From: Verrucomicrobiota bacterium
Lineage (GTDB): Bacteria > Verrucomicrobiota > Verrucomicrobiia > Opitutales > Opitutaceae
Length of the DNA: 50,994 nucleotides
Direction of reading: 5' to 3'
Assembly: GCA_016871775.1 (NCBI GenBank)
Contig: VHCI01000010.1
Location: 1-50,994, forward strand
This document shows, piece by piece, positions 45,059-50,994 of this stretch. The position numbers were made by a program, and so were the translations under genes. Within the stretch, counting starts at the first letter, position 1, and each line of letters starts with the position of its first letter. Below the pieces are notes generated by a model that was not told the DNA's origin, ran no database searches, and saw only the letters and a program-made list of their open reading frames with translations.

Positions 45059-46546
45059 ATGACCAACGACTCCCCCTACCACCGGCAGCCGCCCCCGCGT
45101 CCGCCGACGCGCCGCGAGTTCCTCTGGAGTTCCGGCGGCGGCCTGGGCGGCCTCGCGCTCGCCGCGATGCTCGGCCGGGACCGCGCCCTCGCCGCGCCCG
45201 CCGCCGCGGGAGCGCCGGCCCCGCGGGCGAAACGCGTGGTGCAGTTCTTTATGGCGGGGGCGGCCAGCCACCTCGACCTCTTCGACTACAAGCCCGAGCT
45301 GGTGAAGCGCGACGGCCAGCCGAGCGATTTCGGCGAGCCGGTGGAGGCGTTCCAGAACGGCCTCGGGCCGTGGCTCCGCCCGCTCTGGGACTTCCGGCCC
45401 CACGGCGGCTGCGGCAAACTGCTCAGCGAGGTCGTCGCGCCGCTCGGCGCGGTCGTCGACGAGCTGGCGTTCGTCCACAATATGACCGGCAAGTCCGGCG
45501 TCCACAGCGCCGCCACGCTGCTGCAGGCGACGGGGTTCCAGCTCCCCGGTTTCCCGGGCGCGGGCTCGTGGGTCAGCTACGGCCTCGGCTCGCTCAACGA
45601 CAACCTCCCCACGTTCGTCGTCCTGCCCGACCACCGCGGCTTCCCCTCCAACGGGGTGAAGAACTGGGACGCCGCCTTCCTCCCCGCGCAGCACAGCGGC
45701 ACGCTGGTCTATCCCGACGCCGAGGCCCCGATCGCCGACCTGCACCCACACCGCGCCGGTGGGTACGTCACCCCGGCGGGAGAGGCGGACGCGCACCGGT
45801 TGCTGGCCGAGCTGAACCGCGGCCACGCCGCCACCCGTGAGGGGGACCAGCGCCTCGACGCCCGCATCCGCAGCTACGAGCTGGCGGCGCGGATGCAGCT
45901 GGCCGCCCCGGAGGCGCTCGACCTGAAGGCGGAGCCGGAGCACGTGCGGCGGCTCTACGGCCTCGAGCGGGGGCCGCAGGCTTGGCCGAAGGAGATCAAC
46001 GCGGAGGAGGAGACGTGGCACTTCGGCCGCAAGTGCCTCGCCGCGCGCCGGCTGCTCGAGCGCGGCGTGCGGTTCGTCCAGGTCTGGAGCGGCAACGACA
46101 ACAGCTTCCCGCGCCGCAACTGGGACTCCCACGAGGACGTCCGCCGCGACCACGGCCCGCTGGCCCTCGGGATGGCGCGCGGCGCCGCGGCCTTCATCCA
46201 GGACCTCCGCCAGCGCGGCCTGCTCGAGGACACGCTCATCCTCTGGACGACGGAGTTCGGGCGGATGCCGTCGACCCAGGGCGGCAAGGGGCGCGACCAC
46301 AACCCGTTCGTCTTCACCAACTGGCTCTGCGGCGGCGGCATCCGCGGCGGGATCACCCACGGCGAGAGCGACGCCTTCGGCTACAAGCCGCTCGACCGCG
46401 CCAATCCGACCACCGTGTACGACATCCACGCGACGCTCCTGCACCAGCTGGGCCTCGACCACACGCGGCTGACCTTCCGCCACAACGGCATCGACCGCCG
46501 CCTCACCGACGTCCACGGCCGCGTCCTGCGCGAGCTGCTCGCCTGA
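45059..46546 (+). CDS. DUF1501 protein with Tat signal
   Basis: 495 residues from ATG 45059. The N-terminus has a twin-arginine motif (TRREFLWSSGGGLGGLALAA, Arg18-Arg19), so it is probably exported folded by Tat. The body shows DUF1501 landmarks: RVVQFFMAGAASHLDLFDYKP, FVHNMTGKSGVHSAATLLQ, GSWVSYGLGS, LILWTTEFGRMPSTQGGKGRDHNP and a C-terminal GGITHGESDAFGYKPLDR. The fold is related to sulfatases/alkaline phosphatases, but no catalytic role is established. Nearly always paired with PSCyt/DUF1553 genes, as here. Confidence 0.92.
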   Translation: MTNDSPYHRQPPPRPPTRREFLWSSGGGLGGLALAAMLGRDRALAAPAAAGAPAPRAKRVVQFFMAGAASHLDLFDYKPELVKRDGQPSDFGEPVEAFQNGLGPWLRPLWDFRPHGGCGKLLSEVVAPLGAVVDELAFVHNMTGKSGVHSAATLLQATGFQLPGFPGAGSWVSYGLGSLNDNLPTFVVLPDHRGFPSNGVKNWDAAFLPAQHSGTLVYPDAEAPIADLHPHRAGGYVTPAGEADAHRLLAELNRGHAATREGDQRLDARIRSYELAARMQLAAPEALDLKAEPEHVRRLYGLERGPQAWPKEINAEEETWHFGRKCLAARRLLERGVRFVQVWSGNDNSFPRRNWDSHEDVRRDHGPLALGMARGAAAFIQDLRQRGLLEDTLILWTTEFGRMPSTQGGKGRDHNPFVFTNWLCGGGIRGGITHGESDAFGYKPLDRANPTTVYDIHATLLHQLGLDHTRLTFRHNGIDRRLTDVHGRVLRELLA

Positions 46547-46577
46547 GCGGGCGGAGCGCGGACCAGTGGAATCTACG

Positions 46578-46731
46578 TCAAACCGCGATCGTATTCCGCC
46601 ACTTCAAGCCGCGGAAACGCGAGATGCCCGCGTCCGTCGAGTGGAGCACGCAGTTGTGCTGAACCGCGGGCGCCACGTTTGGCCTTGGCGGCCACATCGG
46701 GATCAAGCGTCAAGGTGGTTTTCCTAAAAGC
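46578..46731 (-). pseudogene. Remnant of a vapBC toxin-antitoxin module (internal deletion)
   Basis: Reading the minus strand from about 46731, one frame begins KTTLTLDPDVAAKAKRGA, the N-terminal strand/helix of a VapB-type ribbon-helix-helix antitoxin. Within about 20 codons another frame carries HNCVLHSTDAGISRFRGLKW and then RNTIAV before a TGA at 46578-46580. That is the C-terminal signature of PIN-domain VapC toxins (HS-T-D-x-D-F-x-RF-x-GL-x-W-x-NP). The antitoxin middle and end and most of the toxin are missing between them. No start codon is left at the expected place. The 241-bp gap 46547-46787 contains nothing else recognisable. Confidence 0.75.
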
Positions 46732-46787
46732 ACGATGATGCTTGAATGCGTCCGGTGATGGTGTGGCCCGTCCGCGCGCGGCCGGCC

Positions 46788-47744
46788 TCAGGGCGCCTTG
46801 AGCGTGGCGATGAGGTAGGCGGTGGGGTCGGCGTGCTTCACCCCGGGGGCGCCGGGATAGACCAGCTCGCACGGCACGCCCGCGGCGGCGCAGCGCTCCT
46901 GCAGCTTCACGCCGAAGTTGGCGGTGTGCGTCGGATCCTTCTGCTCCTGCCCCAGCGCCGGCGGGGCGCCGTACGAGAGGTACACCGGCGGGTCATCGGC
47001 GCTCACCAGCGCGTAGGGCGAGAACTCGGCGATCCACGGCAGCAGCCGCGCGCGCGCGGCGAGGAAATCGGGAAACGCCCCCACCCCGAACGCGTGGCCG
47101 CCGTAGCGGCTGTTCGGCGTCCATTCCTGCATCTGCCGTGGGTCGAGGGTCGTCTGCGCGCCGATCACCGCCGCGCAGAACAGCCGGGTCGACTCGCGGG
47201 CCACCGGGTCGCCGCTGCGGGGATCCGCCAGATCGGGGCTGTAGGCGAGCCACAGGCTGGAGCAGGCCCCGGCCGAGCCGCCTGCCGCGCCGATGCGCAC
47301 GCGGTCGAGGTTCCACGCCGCCGCCTGGCTGCGCACGAACTGCAGGGCGCGCGCGGCGTCCTGCAGCGGGGCGCGGACGGGCGGAATCACGCCCTCGGCC
47401 TCGGCGTGGCGGATCAGACGGTAGTTGATCGAGACCACCGAGATGCCCGCCTTGAGCAGGGCCGGGACGTCGACGAACCGGTCGACGCGCTCCTTCTCCC
47501 CGCCCCGCCAGCCGCCGCCGTGGATCACGAAAGCGAGCGGCGTCGGCGTGGCGGACGGGGCGCGCCAGAAGTCGAGCACGTGGCGCTCGTGGGGCCCGTA
47601 GCGCACCCCGGCGAGCGTGGGCGGGGGCACCGTCGCGGCGTAGGCGGGCGCGGCGTCAGCGGCCTTGCCCTTCGGGGCGGCGGCGGGGGCCGTGGCGGGC
47701 AGGATGGCGAGCAGGGTGAGCGCGAGGAACCTCCGGAGGGGCAT
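46788..47744 (-). CDS. Exported alpha/beta hydrolase (carboxylesterase-like)
   Basis: 318 residues from ATG 47744. Signal peptide MPLRRFLALTLLAILPATAP. Oxyanion-hole motif His75-Gly-Gly-Gly-Trp, nucleophile Ser157 in GGSAGA, an Asp in SADDPPVYLSYG and His304 (VKHADP) as likely catalytic triad members. VVSINYRLI and ARALQFVRSQAAAWNLD are typical of the BD-FAE/hormone-sensitive-lipase-like esterases. Probably removes acyl groups (for example acetyl) from polysaccharides outside the cytoplasm; the substrate is unknown. It follows purC by 82 bp on the same strand. Confidence 0.85.
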   Translation of the reverse strand: MPLRRFLALTLLAILPATAPAAAPKGKAADAAPAYAATVPPPTLAGVRYGPHERHVLDFWRAPSATPTPLAFVIHGGGWRGGEKERVDRFVDVPALLKAGISVVSINYRLIRHAEAEGVIPPVRAPLQDAARALQFVRSQAAAWNLDRVRIGAAGGSAGACSSLWLAYSPDLADPRSGDPVARESTRLFCAAVIGAQTTLDPRQMQEWTPNSRYGGHAFGVGAFPDFLAARARLLPWIAEFSPYALVSADDPPVYLSYGAPPALGQEQKDPTHTANFGVKLQERCAAAGVPCELVYPGAPGVKHADPTAYLIATLKAP

Positions 47745-47826
47745 CCCGCGATCGAGCCGTTTCCGCGCGCGACAGGCAAGCCCCCGGCGGGTGGGGTGTG
47801 TCGCTTAGCCGGATACGTCCTCCGGC

Positions 47827-48744
47827 TCAGGCCGGGCCGAGGAGGTTGCGGAGGGCGGCGAGGTACTTGTCGCGCGTGCGGGCGATCACCTCGGGCGGGA
47901 GGCGTGGCCCCGGGGGGCGCTGGTCCCAGGCGATGGCGAGCAGGTGGTCGCGGACGAACTGCTTGTCGTAGCTCGGCGGCGAACCGCCGGGCGCATAGGC
48001 GTCGGCCGGCCAGTAGCGGGAGGAGTCGGGGGTGAGCACTTCGTCGATCAGGAACAGTTGCCCGGAGTCGTCGGTGCCGAACTCGAACTTCGTGTCGGCG
48101 AGGATCATTCCCGACTGGCGGGCGCGGTCGTGGCCGAAGCGGTAGAGCGCGAGGCTGAGGGCCTTCACGCGGGCGTAGAGTTCCGGGCCGACGATGGCGG
48201 CGCCGCGGGCGTCTTCGATGGGTTCGTCGTGCTGGCCCTTGGGGGCCTTGGTGGTGGGCGTGAAGAGCGGTTCGGGCAGGCGGTCGGCCTGGCGCAGCCC
48301 GGCGGGGAGGCGGTGGCCGCAGACCGCGCCGGATTCCCGGTAGGCGCTCCAGCCGGAGCCGATGAGGTAGCCGCGCGCGACGCACTCGATGGCGAGCGGC
48401 CGGAGCTTGCGGACGATCATACTACGCAGGCGGAGGTCGGGATCGTGGAGGCCGCAGCGGGTGAACTCGCCCTCCTGACCGGGCAGCAGGTGGTTGGAGA
48501 CGAGGTGGCCGGTCTGGGCGAACCACCAGTTGCTCATCTGCGTGAGGATGGCGCCCTTGCCTGGGATGCCGTCGGGCAGGACCACGTCGAAGGCGGAGAG
48601 CCGGTCGGTGGCGACGAGGAGGAGGGCGTCACCCAAGTCGAAGATCTCGCGCACCTTGCCCGAGCCGAGGCGGGGGAAGGGGAGCCCGGTGATGGTGGTG
48701 ACGGCGGTGGCGGGCAGGCGGGCGGCGAGGGCGGCGAAGGTCAT
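47827..48744 (-). CDS. purC: Phosphoribosylaminoimidazole-succinocarboxamide synthase
   Basis: 305 residues from ATG 48744. PurC signatures are clear: GSGKVREIFDLGDALLLVATDRLSAFDVV (ATP-binding start), IPGKGAILTQMSNWWF, CVARGYLIGSGWSAY, ILADTKFEFGTDD and LIDEVLTPDSSRYW. It joins aspartate to CAIR with ATP in de novo purine synthesis. The length corresponds to the longer form found in yeast and many bacteria rather than the short E. coli form. No other purine genes are nearby. Confidence 0.96.
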   Translation of the reverse strand: MTFAALAARLPATAVTTITGLPFPRLGSGKVREIFDLGDALLLVATDRLSAFDVVLPDGIPGKGAILTQMSNWWFAQTGHLVSNHLLPGQEGEFTRCGLHDPDLRLRSMIVRKLRPLAIECVARGYLIGSGWSAYRESGAVCGHRLPAGLRQADRLPEPLFTPTTKAPKGQHDEPIEDARGAAIVGPELYARVKALSLALYRFGHDRARQSGMILADTKFEFGTDDSGQLFLIDEVLTPDSSRYWPADAYAPGGSPPSYDKQFVRDHLLAIAWDQRPPGPRLPPEVIARTRDKYLAALRNLLGPA

Positions 48745-48827
48745 AACGGACGGCGGGGGGTTGTGCGGGGGAAGGCGGCGGGGCGGCGAGCAAAACCTCG
48801 CGGCGGGGGGCCGGGTGCAGAATTGGG

Positions 48828-48856
48828 TTGCGGGCGGGGGGGGGTGGACGTACCGT
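48828..48856 (+). promoter_or_regulatory. Probable promoter of tRNA-Glu
   Basis: TTGCGG (48828-48833) and TACCGT (48851-48856) are separated by exactly 17 bp, with the tRNA 5' end 18 bp after the -10. It lies within the otherwise empty 129-bp gap between purC and the tRNA. Confidence 0.5.
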
Positions 48857-48873
48857 CCTCGCTTCCGTGGTTG

Positions 48874-48951
48874 GTCCCCATCGTCTAGCCTGGCCTAGGA
48901 CACCACCCTTTCACGGTGAGAACCGGGGTTCGAATCCCCGTGGGGACGCCA
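48874..48951 (+). tRNA. tRNA-Glu (anticodon UUC)
   Basis: Acceptor arms GTCCCCA (48874-48880) and TGGGGAC, a T arm with GGTTCGAATCC, anticodon loop CTTTCAC with TTC at 48910-48912, and an encoded CCA end at 48949-48951. The bottom pair of the anticodon stem looks like C-A, so the stem is imperfect. The D arm CGTCTAGCCTGGCCTAGGAC is typical of bacterial tRNA-Glu. Confidence 0.96.
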
Positions 48952-48959
48952 GCCTTGAT

Positions 48960-48997
48960 AAGCGCCGCATTTCGAGAGAGATGCGGCGCTTCTCTTT
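48960..48997 (+). terminator. Intrinsic terminator after tRNA-Glu
   Basis: Perfect 11-bp stem AAGCGCCGCAT (48960-48970) / ATGCGGCGCTT (48981-48991) with a 10-base loop, followed by CTCTTT. It starts 9 bp after the tRNA CCA. Confidence 0.8.
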
Positions 48998-49311
48998 GGG
49001 AGCCGTCCTCGGTTCGGGCCGATTTGCTGACACTTTCGCACACAGCGCTGACAATGTGCAGGGATGTCCAAAGCGAGCGAGCGGAAACGCCTGCCCCGTC
49101 GCCATGGCACACGCCCGCCGAGTTTCGCCCAGACTTGGCTGCTAGTTTGGGCGGGGGTGACTAACTCTTTCGGAGTTGGTCAATCACTGCGCCCAGCGGT
49201 CGGGGCCATATGTACGGAATTCCGGTAGCTCTGGATTCCCGGTTGGTCAGACGCAGCAGGTCGGCTCCAGACTAGAAAAAGTCAGCTCCGTTCAGAAGAC
49301 ACGGCCAAGAC
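48998..49311. other. Non-coding, lower-GC stretch after the tRNA with one hairpin
   Basis: I see no gene here on either strand. Short frames exist but lack any recognisable motif, and minus-strand frames ending in VPTGIRTPV-like sequence are just the tRNA read backwards. The only structure is a 10-bp stem with one G-T wobble, TGACTAACTC / GAGTTGGTCA around TTTCG at 49158-49182. A tRNA-borne integrase might be expected here but is not visible. Confidence 0.6.
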
Positions 49312-49482
49312 CTATTTCCTGACCTTTTCTGCCACCATCAGCGCACTCTTGGTCAAAAACTCCGTGACGGTCAGGTGCAGTTTGCTGGCCGCGCCCACAA
49401 TCGCCCGGTGCTCAAGGTGTTTGAATTGAAAATGCCCCGTGCAAATGCCAACCAGCGAGCGTTTCCGTGGGTTCCAGCGCAT
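49312..49482 (-). CDS. Small protein with ribbon-helix-helix-like C-terminus
   Basis: 56 residues from ATG 49482 (MRWNPRKRSLVG); a longer in-frame start at 49509 is possible. The C-terminal half, HRAIVGAASKLHLTVTEFLT followed by KSALMVAEKVRK, resembles the helix pair of DUF1778/MobC-like ribbon-helix-helix proteins (A-A-x-x-x-x-x-T-V-[ST]-EF-[IL]-x-x-[SA]-AL). The N-terminal beta strand of such folds is not obvious, so it may be a fragment of an antitoxin or mobilisation protein. It lies in the lower-GC block and is divergent from the nucleotidyltransferase pair. Confidence 0.4.
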   Translation of the reverse strand: MRWNPRKRSLVGICTGHFQFKHLEHRAIVGAASKLHLTVTEFLTKSALMVAEKVRK

Positions 49483-49564
49483 GGAGTTGACGGGCGGTCT
49501 GCGGTCCAAGGGGACGGCAAATTATCCCCTTGAAGATAGATAGACGATTACGTAACGGTTTATT

Positions 49565-50113
49565 GTGCCATATGAATCGCTCAGCCGAAACCGAATCGTC
49601 CAAGCGCTCCGCCGCTTGGGGGCGCTGGCGCACGAACAAAAAGTAACGCTCGAAATCTCCCTCTATGGCGGTGCGGTATTCACGCTGGTTTATGGCTCAC
49701 GCGATGCGACCAAGGATGTAGATGCCCTTGTTCGACCGAGCGAAATCGGCAAAACGCTCGCCGCGAAAGTCGCGGCCGAACTCAGCCTGCCTGACGATTG
49801 GCTGAACGACGACGTGAAGCAATTTCTAGCCGAGAAAGAGGCCAAGCGCAGCCTCCCCGAAGGCGATTTCGGTGAAGGGATCCGAGTCGTCATCCCTACG
49901 GCGGCTTACCTACTCGCAATGAAGCTTCGCGCCTGTCGCCCGCCCTTGCCTGGTTACGCCGGCGATTACGGGGATATTCGTTTCTTGGTGCAAAAAATGG
50001 GAATCGGATCGGCCGAGGAGGCAGAAGCCATCCACAACAAGTTCTTTCCGCACGATGCGCTCACGGCCGAAGCCCGGGAGGTCGTCAAAGGTGCCGTTCA
50101 GGCCCGAACATGA
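49565..50113 (+). CDS. Nucleotidyltransferase-fold protein (DUF6036-like)
   Basis: 182 residues from a GTG at 49565; an ATG at 49572 is out of frame. The nucleotidyltransferase signature is present: ISLYGGAVFTLVYGSRDATK then Asp51-Val-Asp53, that is, a GG motif followed by D-x-D. The later VVIPTAAYLLAMKLRACR segment and the RFLVQKM...EEAEAIHNKFFP helices match the AbiEii/DUF6036-type nucleotidyltransferases often found as half of toxin-antitoxin-like or phage-defence pairs. Its stop overlaps the start of the next gene by 4 bp (ATGA), so the two are translationally coupled. Codon use is visibly less GC-biased than that of the core genes. Activity unproven. Confidence 0.7.
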   Translation: MPYESLSRNRIVQALRRLGALAHEQKVTLEISLYGGAVFTLVYGSRDATKDVDALVRPSEIGKTLAAKVAAELSLPDDWLNDDVKQFLAEKEAKRSLPEGDFGEGIRVVIPTAAYLLAMKLRACRPPLPGYAGDYGDIRFLVQKMGIGSAEEAEAIHNKFFPHDALTAEAREVVKGAVQART

Positions 50114-50658
50114 TCACGCGTCCCAAATCTTTGAAGGAAGTTGCCGAGCAGTCTGCCTCGCTCAGCGAGTTCGGCCTGAATCTGCGCGACTGGCTCCACG
50201 AGTTGCGACGTGCATCCTCGCGGTCACAAGCCGCGGCCACCATTGCCGATGAACCGCCCAAGCTTCGGGAGAAATTTCCGCAGGGCAGCGTTGCCGATGC
50301 TTGGCTGGGGGCCTACGCGGAGCACTTGGCGCAAAAAGTCCACCGCATTGCGCCAACGTGGGCTTTCGCGCCCGACCGCGTTGCGAAAGACCCGATATTC
50401 GACGCTGGCGCCGATAGTCCGACGCTGCGCGTCTTGGCTTTGGCGCACGCGCCCGCGGCCTTTAAGCGCCGAAACATCTTCACGCCCTCCGTGAATCTTC
50501 CGCTGCGTGTGCGCGCCGGAAGGCCCATGAAATCGCTCGAAGAGAAACGAAAAAACAATGCAGAGCGCCAGCGTCGGTTCCGGAAAGCTCGCCTCGAAGA
50601 GTTGGCCGCACTGCGAAAGTTGTTCGCGAGGAAACATCCTTTAGGCAAGAAACGCTGA
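50110..50658 (+). CDS. Partner protein of the nucleotidyltransferase, with basic C-terminal tail
   Basis: 182 residues from ATG 50110 overlapping the previous stop. I recall similar partners beside DUF6036 genes but no named function. The N-terminal part (SLSEFGLNLRDWLHELRRAS, ITDEP-like IADEPPKLREKFPQG) is helical, the middle holds DAWLGAYAEHLAQKVHRIAP and a late APAAFKRRNIFTPSVNLPLR. The C-terminal 35 residues are highly basic with many Asn, Arg and Gln (KRKNNAERQRRFRKARLEEL), a likely nucleic-acid-binding tail. Role as antitoxin or second effector is inference from the coupled arrangement. Confidence 0.6.
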   Translation: MITRPKSLKEVAEQSASLSEFGLNLRDWLHELRRASSRSQAAATIADEPPKLREKFPQGSVADAWLGAYAEHLAQKVHRIAPTWAFAPDRVAKDPIFDAGADSPTLRVLALAHAPAAFKRRNIFTPSVNLPLRVRAGRPMKSLEEKRKNNAERQRRFRKARLEELAALRKLFARKHPLGKKR

Positions 50659-50994
50659 CATCCGCCGCACTGCACCCGCGGTGAAATGCGAGGATGGAGC
50701 GCTTAGATTCGAGCAGGGCAAAAAAATTGCCACGGATTTGCCAGCCGCTCCGTTTCCACCCTGTTTTTCCTGCATCACTCCGCATCGGATCGCTTGTTCT
50801 AATTCACTCACAAACAACTCAAAGCGCGAATAACGAAGCTTTTCCGTTGTCAGGTTGCTATTGGTTCTGAGAGGGACGCCGGAACTGCTCCACCTTTGAT
50901 GTCAGTCTGAGGCGTTGGTTGATATGGTGGGGTTGGCGGTCGTTGGCAATCTCAGGCGGAGGGACGGACCGGCTTGGCGGTCCGGCCCGGAGCC
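50659..50994. other. Non-coding right end with a hairpin
   Basis: No gene that I can support in this stretch on either strand. A perfect 7-bp inverted repeat CGGACCG / CGGTCCG with a 6-base loop lies at 50965-50984 in a locally GC-rich end, and GC appears to rise again after about 50950, so this may be the edge of the low-GC block, part of a dispersed repeat, or a terminator for something beyond the window. Confidence 0.4.

Noticed and set aside
48885-49112. Small minus-strand proteins containing VPTGIRTPV or GFEPRFSP
   Set aside because: This is the well-known artefact of translating a tRNA gene backwards.

Overview
The window is about 51 kb of high-GC DNA (roughly two thirds G+C by eye) that reads as a chromosome segment of a Verrucomicrobiota bacterium, most likely an Opitutales/Opitutaceae member. 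The evidence is the mix of families: several very large TonB-dependent receptors, many S1 sulfatases, a PSCyt1/DUF1549/DUF1553 cytochrome-type protein next to a DUF1501 protein, DUF5069, and a giant NHL/Ig-like exported protein. A perfect TGTTC-N4-GAACA palindrome, which I recall as the Verrucomicrobia LexA motif, precedes recA. The assignment is inference; no rRNA is present.

Layout. 1-5910: 3' part of a giant secreted NHL/Ig-repeat protein, convergent with a TonB-dependent receptor (5986-9198, minus). 9310-10545: recA with its SOS operator. 10625-16599: a frameshifted sulfatase, a second receptor paralogous to the first, and a PQQ-type beta-propeller protein. 16605-17953 (minus): a UDP-glucuronate-4-epimerase-like gene followed by a DUF486 gene carrying an in-frame TGA at a usually Trp position. 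18108-25240: glutaredoxin with a strong terminator, gltB, gltD and a DUF5069 gene. 25250-27675: a divergent pair, an unrecognised kinase-like protein and a DUF4143-type ATPase, separated by tandem palindromic operators.

27699-41612 is the most coherent unit. An ECF sigma factor and an anti-sigma (FecR) gene are followed by a six-gene tightly packed operon: STN-domain TonB receptor, two sulfatases, a frameshifted TonB receptor, an iduronate-sulfatase-like enzyme and a sialidase-superfamily enzyme. Two near-identical promoter boxes (23 of 30 bases matching with no gaps) stand before the sigma gene and before the receptor operon. This suggests a self-activating, substrate-sensing locus for a sulfated glycan: the receptor signals through its STN domain to FecR and the ECF factor, which turns on uptake and desulfation.

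41638-41808 is a MITE-like inverted-repeat element. 42046-46546 holds a PSCyt/DUF1549/DUF1553 plus DUF1501 pair. 46578-46731 is the scar of a vapBC toxin-antitoxin module. 46788-48744 (minus) holds an alpha/beta hydrolase and purC. tRNA-Glu(UUC) at 48874-48951 marks a sharp change: the last 2 kb are visibly lower in GC and carry a short ribbon-helix-helix-like ORF and a nucleotidyltransferase/partner gene pair with a 4-bp overlap, consistent with accessory DNA next to a tRNA.

Three otherwise conserved genes are broken (two by one extra G in G-runs, one by TGG-to-TGA). Whether these are real, phase-variable or sequence errors cannot be settled from the sequence alone.
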